NCBI GenBank assembly: GCA_963730285.1
Contig: CAVSQY010000001.1
Location: 193,827 to 257,826 of the forward strand
DNA from: JARDZU01 sp963730285
Lineage (GTDB): Bacteria; Actinomycetota; Acidimicrobiia; Spongiisociales; ZC4RG35
Direction: 5' to 3'
DNA: 64,000 nt
In this document: piece after piece, positions 8,579 through 16,616 of the stretch
Layout: the number at the start of each line of letters is the position of its first letter
Position numbering within the stretch: position 1 is the stretch's first letter
Notes under the pieces: model-generated
What the model was told of the DNA's origin: nothing
Database searches by the model: none
What the model saw: the letters and a program-made list of their open reading frames with translations, nothing else
Position numbers and translations under genes: made by a program

Positions 8579-9486
8579 TGTCACATCACATCGTGGTCAA
8601 GCGCGACCAACTCGATTACGCGACACCCGACGAGTTCGAGGGGCATAGCTCCGGATACGCCGCAGCTCCGGTGGTCGACGAGCCGGGCGGCGGGGTCCAG
8701 ATGGGGTTCCGTTTGGGGCGCTTGGACCACCAGGGAGAGATCGCGGCCCATCTCCACTCCTTCGAGGAGACTTTCTTCGTTGTCGAGGGCGAAATGACGG
8801 TCGACATACCCGAGGGGTCGTTCGTGGTCAAGGCCGGGGACTACGGGCTACTGCCTGTCGGAGTTACACACGCCTTTCGCAACCATTCCGGCGAGACGGC
8901 CACCTTCGCCGAGATGACCGCTCCGCTGCCAAGACAGCGTTTCGGCTACGACACCTTCTTTCCCGGAGCCCTCCCCTCCGGGGAAAAGATCGAGGTCGAC
9001 GTGAGAGACCCGAGAGTCCGCAACTTTGGCCACATCGACCCCGAGAACATGGACCCGGCCCAACAGACTCAGGACCGGCTCGCATTGAGCGCAAGCATGC
9101 GCACCGCACTGCTCGTCTACAGCGGCATCAGCGTCAAGATGATGGTCGACTCGGACCTGGGCGCGGACCTGTCCACCATGTTCATGGTCCAGTACGAACC
9201 GAACGGATTCGCCGGCGCCCATGACCACCCGCTCGAGGAGGCCTATCTGATCCTCGAGGGCGATGTCGAGGCGAAATTCGACGACGACACCTATCAACTG
9301 GCGGCAGGCGACGTGGCCTGGGCAGGAGTGGGATGCGTCCACGCCTTCCGCAACATCGGGGAGGGCCGTGTCCGTTGGCTGGAGACCCAGGCCCCACAAC
9401 CACCGCCAAGGCACTCGTACCGATTCGACCGCGATTGGTCCTATCTGACCGAAGTCCTCGCGGCCGACAAGCGACAGATTCGTTGA
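8578..9486 (+). CDS. Bicupin protein
   Basis: 302 residues with two cupin_2 barrels. Cupin 1 (about 50-115) has AAHLHSFEETFFVVEGEM and GDYGLLPVGVTHAF; cupin 2 (about 195-275) has GAHDHPLEEAYLILEGDVEA and GDVAWAGVGCVHAF. Both keep the His/His/Glu/His metal-ligand pattern. The two-barrel layout is like (S)-ureidoglycine aminohydrolase and other small-molecule hydrolases, isomerases or dioxygenases. Translationally coupled (TGATG) to the dehydrogenase. A catabolic enzyme role follows from position; the reaction is not determinable. Confidence 0.85.
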   Translation: MSHHIVVKRDQLDYATPDEFEGHSSGYAAAPVVDEPGGGVQMGFRLGRLDHQGEIAAHLHSFEETFFVVEGEMTVDIPEGSFVVKAGDYGLLPVGVTHAFRNHSGETATFAEMTAPLPRQRFGYDTFFPGALPSGEKIEVDVRDPRVRNFGHIDPENMDPAQQTQDRLALSASMRTALLVYSGISVKMMVDSDLGADLSTMFMVQYEPNGFAGAHDHPLEEAYLILEGDVEAKFDDDTYQLAAGDVAWAGVGCVHAFRNIGEGRVRWLETQAPQPPPRHSYRFDRDWSYLTEVLAADKRQIR

Positions 9487-9504
9487 GTTGAAAGGAGCAG
9501 GAAC

Positions 9505-10758
9505 ATGGACGAGTTTCCGGTAGCAACTACCCCGGCACCAGGGGTGATGGGTGTCGACTGGGAGGTTCGGCTCGACTTCGAGCGCCTCCGCCAATACCGG
9601 ATCGGCCGGGTCCGCACCATGCTCGAAGAATTCGACCTCGGCGCCGTCCTCCTCTTCGAGACTTCGAACATCCGGTACGCCACCGCTACGCAGATCGGGT
9701 ACTGGGCGTTCAACAAGGGTGAGCGGTACGCCCTCGTCACCCGTGAGGGCCGACCCCGCATCTGGGACTTCGGCTCTGCAGCCAAGGCCCATCGCCTCCA
9801 GTTGCCCCACATGTTCGACCACGACAATTCGGTGGGCGGGAACACAGGGCTGCAAGGGGCCATCGGCCCCGAGACCGGTCTCCACTCCCGAGCGGCTGCA
9901 GAGATCAAGTCGGTGCTGGCGGCCGAGGGTCTCGCCGGCGAGCGACTCGGCGTGGACCTGGCCGAGACCGGTGTGTTCCTCGCGTTGCAAGACGAAGGTC
10001 TCAACGTGGTCGACGGCCAGCAGGCCATGATGCGCGCCAGGGAGATAAAGAGCCCCGACGAGATCGTCCTACTCACCCAGGCATGCGCCATGGTCGACGG
10101 TGTCTATCACGACATCTATGAGGCGCTCAAGCCAGGTGTCCGTGAGTCGGACATCGTTGCCTTGGCCCACAGCCGGCTCTTCGAGATGGGGTCGGAATTC
10201 GTCGAGGCGATCAACTCGATCGCCGGTGAGCGTTGCAGCCCCCATCCCCACGTCTTCTCTGATCGTTTGATCCGACCCGGGGACCAGGCCTACTTCGACA
10301 TCATCCACGTCTTCAACGGATATCGGACGTGTTATTACCGCACGTTCGTAGTGGGGCGGGCCACCCAGCCTCAGCGGGACGCCTTCAAGCAGTCCCGGGA
10401 GTGGATGGACGCGGCCATCGACCTGGTGAAGCCCGGTGCGAGCACCGATCAAATCGCCAAGGTCTGGCCCAGGGCGGAAGAGTTCGGCTTCGAGGACGAG
10501 ATGGATGCATTCGGGCTCCAGTTCGGACACGGTGTCGGGGTGGGCCTCCACGAGCGCCCCATCATCAGCCGGCTCAACTCGCTCGAGTCGCCGGTCGAGA
10601 TCCAAGAGGGCATGCTCTTTGCCCTCGAGACCTATGCGCCGGCCTCCGATGGCCGCTCGGCTGCCCGCATCGAAGAAGAGGTGGTGGTGACGGCCGACGG
10701 TTGCAAGGTGATAACGCTCTTCCCGTGTGAAGAGCTGATGGTGGCGAATGCCTACTGA
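9505..10758 (+). CDS. M24 (pita-bread) family hydrolase with altered metal site
   Basis: 417 residues, start ATG 9505 with AAGGAG upstream. The N-terminal creatinase/prolidase-N domain (about 30-165) precedes the M24 fold. Ligands expected for metal aminopeptidases: first Asp present (YFDIIHVFNGYRTCYYRTF), second Asp (11 residues on) replaced by Cys, His present (GHGVGVGLHERP), both Glu present (FALETYAP, RIEEEVVV). Loss of a ligand is known in non-peptidase members such as creatinase, so this may cleave a non-peptide C-N or related bond. Its stop overlaps the E1 alpha start by 11 nt. Confidence 0.85.
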   Translation: MDEFPVATTPAPGVMGVDWEVRLDFERLRQYRIGRVRTMLEEFDLGAVLLFETSNIRYATATQIGYWAFNKGERYALVTREGRPRIWDFGSAAKAHRLQLPHMFDHDNSVGGNTGLQGAIGPETGLHSRAAAEIKSVLAAEGLAGERLGVDLAETGVFLALQDEGLNVVDGQQAMMRAREIKSPDEIVLLTQACAMVDGVYHDIYEALKPGVRESDIVALAHSRLFEMGSEFVEAINSIAGERCSPHPHVFSDRLIRPGDQAYFDIIHVFNGYRTCYYRTFVVGRATQPQRDAFKQSREWMDAAIDLVKPGASTDQIAKVWPRAEEFGFEDEMDAFGLQFGHGVGVGLHERPIISRLNSLESPVEIQEGMLFALETYAPASDGRSAARIEEEVVVTADGCKVITLFPCEELMVANAY

Positions 10759-11809
10759 TCCAAGGTACGACTACGCCCTCCGGGAGCCACGGCTCCCGAG
10801 ACCGATCGATACCTCGCTGGAGCACGCCGACATCGACCTCGAGCGCAGGCTCGGGATGTATCGGAAGCTGCATGAGCTGAGACAATTCGGCAAGCGCGCC
10901 CACGATCTGTTCCTACAGAACCTGGTCAAGGGCACCACGCATCTTTCTCTGGGCATGGAGGCGATCGCGACCGGGTTCGGCGCGGCCCTGCAACCCGGCG
11001 ACTACACCTTCGCCACCTACCGCGGTCATGCCCATGCCCTCGCCCGGGGTATGGATCTGGGCGAGGCGATGGCCGAGCTGCTCGGCCGGGAGAACGGCGT
11101 CCTCGGGGGCAAAGGCGGATCGATGCATCTCACCGACGTCTCCAAGGGGATGATGGGCTCCTACGCCATCATCGGCGCCCATCTCTGTGTCGCCAACGGC
11201 GCGGCTTGGTCGGCTCAGATGCGTGGCACCGATCAGGTTGCGGTGTGTTTCTTCGGAGACGGCACCACCAACATCGGGGCCTTCCACGAAGCCCTGAACA
11301 TGGCCAAGATCTGGAACCTGCCGGTCGTGTTCGTTTGCGAGAACAACCTCTACATGGAGTACACGCCCATCGACCTGATCACCGCTGTGGCCAACCCGGC
11401 GGCCGATCGAGCGGCCTCGTACGGGCTCGAACGCATCGTCGTCGACGGCAACGACCCCGATGCCGTGTACCTAACCGCCCGTAAGGCTTTGGACAAGGCG
11501 CGGACAGGCGACGGACCGACCCTGGTCGAGGCGACCACATATCGCTCGGGTGGGCACTCGAGGGCCGACCCGGGCAAGTATCGCCCGACAGCCGAAGTGG
11601 ATGCATGGAAAGAACGCGACCCGATACCGGTCTATCACGACCGCCTGCTCAATGTGGGGGCGCCCGAAGCGCGTCTCAGCGCCATCGAGCGCGAAGTTGC
11701 CGAGGCGATCGACGCGGCGACCGAATTCGCCAAGGCGGGCCGTGAGCCAGGTCTCGACTCGCTGCTCAGTGATGTCTATGCCGACGGAGGCTCGCGATGG
11801 CGGAATTGA
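10748..11809 (+). CDS. Thiamine-diphosphate-dependent 2-oxoacid (acetoin-type) dehydrogenase E1 alpha
   Basis: 353 residues. The ThDP motif is clear (GDGTTNIGAFHEALNMAKIW followed by LPVVFVCENN). So are the substrate and phosphate-loop parts (TYRGHAHALARG, GGKGGSMHLTD) and EATTYRSGGHSRADPGKYR. It is closest in character to acetoin/pyruvate dehydrogenase E1 alpha. It pairs with the following E1 beta (13-nt overlap). It should oxidatively decarboxylate a 2-oxoacid or cleave a diketone, passing an acyl group to lipoyl E2. No E2 or E3 is in the window. Confidence 0.92.
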   Translation: MPTDPRYDYALREPRLPRPIDTSLEHADIDLERRLGMYRKLHELRQFGKRAHDLFLQNLVKGTTHLSLGMEAIATGFGAALQPGDYTFATYRGHAHALARGMDLGEAMAELLGRENGVLGGKGGSMHLTDVSKGMMGSYAIIGAHLCVANGAAWSAQMRGTDQVAVCFFGDGTTNIGAFHEALNMAKIWNLPVVFVCENNLYMEYTPIDLITAVANPAADRAASYGLERIVVDGNDPDAVYLTARKALDKARTGDGPTLVEATTYRSGGHSRADPGKYRPTAEVDAWKERDPIPVYHDRLLNVGAPEARLSAIEREVAEAIDAATEFAKAGREPGLDSLLSDVYADGGSRWRN

Positions 11810-12786
11810 GCTACCGGGAGGCCGTGGCCTACGGCATCGCCCAGGAGATGCGACGCGACCCGTCCCTGGTGATGCTCGGTGAGGACATTGCTGCCGCAGG
11901 CGGCGTGTTCAAGACAACGGTCGGCCTTCTCGACGAGTTCGGGCCAAACCGAGTCCGAGACACGCCGATCTCGGAGCAGGCCATCCTGGGGGCAGCGATG
12001 GGAGCGGCCATGACCGGAGTGCCGGTTATCGCCGAGATCATGTTCTCCGACTTCATCGCTGTCTGCTTCGACATGCTGGCCAACGAGATCGCCAAAAGCC
12101 GGTACATGACCAACGGTCAGGTCACCTTCCCCCTCGTCGTTCGGACCGCCAATGGAGGCGGCGCTCGTTTCGGCGCCCAGCACTCCCAGTCCGTGGAGAA
12201 CTGGTGCATGATGATCCCCGGGCTGAAGGTGGTCGCCCCCGCCACCGCCACCGATGTGGTGGGTCTCATGGCGGCCTCGATTCGTGACCCCGATCCGGTG
12301 GTCTTCTTCGAGCACAAGTCGCTGATGGCAACCAAGGAGGAAGTCTCCGGCGGCGAGATCGTCGATGAGTTGGGGAAGGCCAAGGTGGTGCGCCAGGGCA
12401 GCGACGTCACCATCGCCGCATTGGCGCTGATGGTGCCAAGAGCGCTGGAAGCGGCGGAGCTCCTCGCGACCGACGGCATCTCGGCCGAGGTCGTCGACGT
12501 CCGCTCGCTGGTCCCCCTCGACACCAAGACATTGCTCGATTCGGTCGCCAGAACCGGAAGGTTCTTCACGGTCGAGGAGAACCCGAGACTTTGCGGGTGG
12601 GGTGCCGAGCTCGTCTCGATCATCTCCGAGGAGGCGTTTTGGGACCTGGACGGGCCCAGCATTCGGATCACCACTCCTCACATACCTCTTCCGGCGGCCG
12701 CAGCACTCGAGGACCTGGCCATCCCCTCCGTCCAGAGGATCTACGAGACCGTGGCCAAGTCGGTCGATTCGGGAGCTGGTGGTTGA
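11797..12786 (+). CDS. Thiamine-diphosphate-dependent 2-oxoacid dehydrogenase E1 beta
   Basis: 329 residues with the transketolase pyrimidine-binding domain (YREAVAYGIAQEMRRDPSLV, LGEDIAAAGGVFKTT, DTPISEQAILGAAMGAAM, MFSDFIAVCFDMLANEIAK) and C-terminal transketolase domain (DVTIAALALMVPRALEAAELL, VVDVRSLVPLDTKTLLDSV). Complete and of normal length for E1 beta. Together with the preceding gene it forms the alpha2beta2 E1 component. The stop TGA overlaps the TTG start of the amidohydrolase. Confidence 0.92.
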   Translation: MAELSYREAVAYGIAQEMRRDPSLVMLGEDIAAAGGVFKTTVGLLDEFGPNRVRDTPISEQAILGAAMGAAMTGVPVIAEIMFSDFIAVCFDMLANEIAKSRYMTNGQVTFPLVVRTANGGGARFGAQHSQSVENWCMMIPGLKVVAPATATDVVGLMAASIRDPDPVVFFEHKSLMATKEEVSGGEIVDELGKAKVVRQGSDVTIAALALMVPRALEAAELLATDGISAEVVDVRSLVPLDTKTLLDSVARTGRFFTVEENPRLCGWGAELVSIISEEAFWDLDGPSIRITTPHIPLPAAAALEDLAIPSVQRIYETVAKSVDSGAGG

Positions 12787-14114
12787 GCTCGAAGTTCCTG
12801 ATACGCGATGGCTGTGTCCTCACCCTTGGGGCGCGTACGCCCAACTTCGACCACGCCGACGTCCTCATCGAAGACGACACCATCGTCGAGGTCGGGCCCG
12901 GGTTGCGCTCCCGGGACGCCGAGGTGATCGACGCCACCGACACCATCGTCATGCCGGGTTTCGTCGACGGCCACCGGCACCTGTGGAGGTCCCTGTTCCG
13001 CAACCAGGGCGAGATCGACCCCAGAGGTGACGAGCGGGGAGCGAAGGCGGGTCTGGGACTCCACTACCAAGCCGACGACGTATATGCAGCGGTCTTGATT
13101 GGTCTCCTGGGCGCTGTCGAGTCGGGGATCACCACCGTGGTTGATTGGTCGGACATCGCGCCCGACCCGAGCCATGTCGAGGCCGCGCTTCAGGCACGCG
13201 CCGATGTCGGGGTCCGAACTGTCTATGTCCATTCGACACCAAGCTGGGCAACAAACCGATCCGATCGACCCGGCCTGTTCCGCGAGATACAGGCCAAGGC
13301 CGAGTCTGTCGGGCTAGCCATGACGCTGGCGGCCGGCCTCGACGACCCCACCCCATCCACCCTCGACCAGGTGGCGGTCGAATGGGAATCGGCGAGGCGA
13401 TCCGGCTTGCGGATTCACGCCCACGCAGGATGGGACGAGACAACGGCCGGTGTGATAGCCCAGCTCGGTCAACGCGATCTTCTCGGCAGCGATCTCACCC
13501 TCATCCATTGCTCCCATCTCACCGATGGCGACCTCGACGCCATCAAGTCGAGCGAAACAGGAGTGGTCCTGACCCCGTCGAGCGAGATGGCGGCCGGCGC
13601 CGGCGCGCCGCCACTGCAGAGTTTGATCGACCGCAACATCAGACCCGGGTTGGGCGTCGATGACGAGCGGATGGCTCCCGGCGACATCTTCGCCCCGATG
13701 CGTGGAGCCATTTCCCTCCAGCACGCCACGCTCTTCGACCTCAAGCTGGCCGGTAAGGCCGGCGTCCCACAGCTGCTCACCACCAGGGAAGTGATCCGCT
13801 ACGCCACCTCCGATGGCGCCCGCGTCGTCGGGCTCGACGACGTGACGGGATCGCTGGAAGCCGGGAAGCAGGCTGACGTCTTGGTGCTGCGGGCCGACCG
13901 CCCCAACATCTCACCGATCAACGACCCGATCGGCGCGGTGGTTTGGGGAATGGACACCTCCAACATCGATTGGGTGTTCGCTGCCGGGAAAGCGCTCATG
14001 CGTGAGGGTGTGCTCCAGGGCGACGTGGCCTCGGCCCGAGAGCTCGCCGGTGCGGCCCAGCGTCGGGTATCACAGTCGGCCGGGATTCTGGTTGGCACGG
14101 GTGATCCGCAATGA
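12783..14114 (+). CDS. Amidohydrolase/deaminase (metal-dependent, HRHxW type)
   Basis: 443 residues from TTG 12783 (overlapping the E1 beta stop as TTGA; GGGAG 7 nt upstream). The TIM-barrel amidohydrolase motifs are GFVDGHRHLW (metal HxH), HAGWDE, LIHCSHL and GVDDERMAPG (barrel Asp). A C-terminal composite-domain strand set follows (GSLEAGKQADVLVLRADRPN). The subgroup is that of cytosine/8-oxoguanine deaminases and triazine hydrolases, so hydrolytic deamination or dechlorination of an N-heterocycle is likely. It is a clear paralogue of the hydrolase domain fused to the permease at 18196-20607. Confidence 0.88.
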   Translation: MSSKFLIRDGCVLTLGARTPNFDHADVLIEDDTIVEVGPGLRSRDAEVIDATDTIVMPGFVDGHRHLWRSLFRNQGEIDPRGDERGAKAGLGLHYQADDVYAAVLIGLLGAVESGITTVVDWSDIAPDPSHVEAALQARADVGVRTVYVHSTPSWATNRSDRPGLFREIQAKAESVGLAMTLAAGLDDPTPSTLDQVAVEWESARRSGLRIHAHAGWDETTAGVIAQLGQRDLLGSDLTLIHCSHLTDGDLDAIKSSETGVVLTPSSEMAAGAGAPPLQSLIDRNIRPGLGVDDERMAPGDIFAPMRGAISLQHATLFDLKLAGKAGVPQLLTTREVIRYATSDGARVVGLDDVTGSLEAGKQADVLVLRADRPNISPINDPIGAVVWGMDTSNIDWVFAAGKALMREGVLQGDVASARELAGAAQRRVSQSAGILVGTGDPQ

Positions 14115-15163
14115 CGACCAGACGGGCCCCGTCCTCGGCGCTGACATCCTTCGTCGTCGCCTCCCGCTACATGCCTGTGTACGTGGCGCTGATCCTGCTG
14201 GTGATCGTTGCATCGATCTGGGCTCCCGCCGTGCTGGGAAGCGTGCAGCTCAGCGCCATCGCACCGTATGGTGCCCTGCTGGCAATCACAGCCCTCGGGC
14301 AGATGTTGGTCATCATGACCGGCGGGATCGATCTGAGCACCCCCGGCACACTCACCCTGGCTGCGGTGATCATGGTGGGTGTAGGCGGCCAGTCGGATGA
14401 CCGGATCGGGGTGGCCATCCTGACCGCGATCGGTGTTGGCGCCCTCATCGGGCTGGTCAATGGGATCCTCATCGGAGGGCTCAAACTGAACGCGCTCATA
14501 GTCACGCTGGCGGTGGGACAGGTCGTGATCGGGGTGCTCAACCGGTACGGGCGTACCTTCCCGGTGCAGAGCGCGGTTCCTCGTGGCTGGGCAACATGGA
14601 CCACGACCCGGATCTTTGGGGTCAGCCCCATCTTCTGGATCGGGCTGACGATCACCATCCTCCTGATCCTGGCATTCCGTTTCACCACCGTCGGCAGGAG
14701 ATTCCAGGTGGTCGGGGCAAACCCGGTCGCCTCCAACGTGGTCGGGCTCCGGGTCAACATGAATCAGATATCGGCCTACGTTGTCGCCGCGGTTCTGTTC
14801 GCCATCGCCGGCGTCGTCCTTGCCGGGCTCCGCAACACCCCAGGGGTTGCCGTCGCCAACCAGTACCTCCTCGGACCGATCGCCGCCGTCGTCATCGGAG
14901 GAGCCTCCCTAACCGGTGGCCTGGCCAGCCCTGTCTCCACCTTTGCGGCCGCAGTCTTCCTCACCGGTCTCGACTACGTGATGCGGGCGATGGGTGTGCC
15001 CGACAACTTCCAGCTGGTCGTCTTCGGACTGGTGATCATCGGAGGGATGCTGATTTCGGGCGATCGGATCATCAAAGCAGTGGAGCGACTGCTCCGCGAG
15101 CGGCGACGACCCGGTCGCATCGATGAGGAAAGAACCCAAAGCTCGCTCGGCGGGACTGGTTGA
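14111..15163 (+). CDS. Ribose-type ABC transporter permease
   Basis: 350 residues, about ten hydrophobic segments. Family hallmarks of RbsC/BPD_transp_2 permeases are present: GQMLVIMTGGIDLSTPGTLTL, GLVNGILIGGLKLNALIVTLA, GRRFQVVGANPVASNVVGL and AAVVIGGASLTGGLASPVST. ATG 14111 overlaps the amidohydrolase stop (ATGA). It should form the inner-membrane channel with the fused permease domain (18196-) and the double ATPase (16613-). Confidence 0.92.
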   Translation: MTTRRAPSSALTSFVVASRYMPVYVALILLVIVASIWAPAVLGSVQLSAIAPYGALLAITALGQMLVIMTGGIDLSTPGTLTLAAVIMVGVGGQSDDRIGVAILTAIGVGALIGLVNGILIGGLKLNALIVTLAVGQVVIGVLNRYGRTFPVQSAVPRGWATWTTTRIFGVSPIFWIGLTITILLILAFRFTTVGRRFQVVGANPVASNVVGLRVNMNQISAYVVAAVLFAIAGVVLAGLRNTPGVAVANQYLLGPIAAVVIGGASLTGGLASPVSTFAAAVFLTGLDYVMRAMGVPDNFQLVVFGLVIIGGMLISGDRIIKAVERLLRERRRPGRIDEERTQSSLGGTG

Positions 15164-15209
15164 GAAAGGAGTTTCCACACCCAACGAGCCGACATCCATA
15201 AAAAGCCAA

Positions 15210-15225
15210 AGGGCGGCAACGCCCT
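15210..15225 (+). other. GNRA-capped intercistronic hairpin
   Basis: AGGGCG (15210-15215), loop GCAA, CGCCCT (15220-15225) make a perfect 6-bp stem with a GNRA tetraloop, 4 nt before the strong AGGAGGA ribosome site of the binding-protein gene. Such hairpins between permease and binding-protein cistrons often stabilise the 3' message and raise binding-protein yield; that role is inferred. Confidence 0.5.
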
Positions 15226-15239
15226 ATCGGAGGAGGAAT

Positions 15240-16616
15240 ATGAAACGATCGAAGATCATCGGCATCGGTGCCGTTCTGGCGCTGGTCGTGGCGGCGTGCT
15301 CGGGCACGACGGCGGAGACGACCACGACAGCCGGCGGCGCCGAGACCACCACGACCGTGGCGGAGACGACCACGACAGCCGGCGGCGGCGACACCACCAC
15401 CACGGCTGCAGTCGAGAATCCCCTGGCCGCTTATGACGAGGACCCCATGGCCGCCGATCCGACGCTGGTAGAGAAGGCCCTTGGGCCGGTCGAGCCATCG
15501 GACGAGGCGAGCTGGAACATCATCCTGGCGTCGATCGCACGGGCCAACCAGGACCTGGACGACGCCACTATCGCCAAGGCACTGGAGTGCTGGGGCAACC
15601 AGGAGTGTGACACCGGTAGCGGTGGCGACTTGGTGATGGGCTTCGCCGACGGTGGCGGGAACGATGTCAACGTTTGGCGATCGGTGAGCCACATGGAGGC
15701 AGTCCTCCAGGCACTCACCTATCCCGAGATTGGGACCATCGTCTCCACCGCGGCAAACTTCGATCCGGACCCGGCCGTGGCCGCCAATGACATCAGGTTC
15801 CTGATCCAGAGGGGTGTCGACTTCATCGTCGGATATCCCGATCAGGGTGTGGCGATCGCCGATGCGATCCTCGAAGCCAACGCGGCCGGCATCCCATACG
15901 TCCCGTTTTCTGCGGGCTGGGTCGGGCTACCCGACCAGGAAGGTGCCCTCGTCCCCGGTCAGGACTACCTGACCGTGGTTGGTGAGGACCTCTGTGCGCT
16001 TGGCGAGAGCTTTGCCGGAGTGCTGAACGAAAACGTTGGCGAAGGCAAAGTGGTGACGCTGGGTGGGACTCCTGGCAACGCCCTCTCACTCGGATGGCAG
16101 CGATGCGAGATCGCTGCTTTGAGTGACAGCCTCGAGCTGGTCAACCCACCGGCCGACGAGAACAGCACCACCGGCGACACGAGTTGGTACAACCCAATCA
16201 TCCCCGACATCTTCCGCGGTTTTCTGACCACGGATCCAGATGTCAAGGGATACGCCTATGAGTACGCCGACGGGATGCTGACCGGTCTTCAGGTCTATCA
16301 GGAGCTGAACATCCCGGTGGAGAACATCACCATGGCGTTGCGCACCGACGAGCAGAGCCTGTTCTGCGACTGGGCGGATCGCAACGAGCCGACCTACAAG
16401 ATCTTCTACTCGGCTGGTGGCAACTTCCAGTCACGAGTGGGAGTGACTGCGGCGATGATGTCACTGAAGGGCGCAGAGATACCCGCCGAGGTCGTCGTGC
16501 CTCACGTGATGCGTGAAGTTACGGCTGCCGATTGTGATCCCAACCGGGCCAACCCGGTGGTGTCGGGGACGTCCCTGGTGCCGGGAGGCATCCTCGCAAG
16601 CATGTTCGGCGGATGA
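15240..16616 (+). CDS. Sugar/nucleoside-type ABC transporter substrate-binding lipoprotein
   Basis: 458 residues from ATG 15240, chosen for AGGAGGA at 15230-15236 and the signal peptide starting there. The lipobox VVAACSG puts the lipidated Cys at residue 20, followed by a Thr-rich linker with a repeated ETTTTAGG-like unit (15310-15400). A periplasmic-binding-protein type 1 (RbsB-like) body follows (FLIQRGVDFIVGYPDQG, ANAAGIPYVPFSAGW). Extracytoplasmic capture of the cluster's substrate is the expected role. The ligand cannot be read from sequence. Confidence 0.88.
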   Translation: MKRSKIIGIGAVLALVVAACSGTTAETTTTAGGAETTTTVAETTTTAGGGDTTTTAAVENPLAAYDEDPMAADPTLVEKALGPVEPSDEASWNIILASIARANQDLDDATIAKALECWGNQECDTGSGGDLVMGFADGGGNDVNVWRSVSHMEAVLQALTYPEIGTIVSTAANFDPDPAVAANDIRFLIQRGVDFIVGYPDQGVAIADAILEANAAGIPYVPFSAGWVGLPDQEGALVPGQDYLTVVGEDLCALGESFAGVLNENVGEGKVVTLGGTPGNALSLGWQRCEIAALSDSLELVNPPADENSTTGDTSWYNPIIPDIFRGFLTTDPDVKGYAYEYADGMLTGLQVYQELNIPVENITMALRTDEQSLFCDWADRNEPTYKIFYSAGGNFQSRVGVTAAMMSLKGAEIPAEVVVPHVMREVTAADCDPNRANPVVSGTSLVPGGILASMFGG

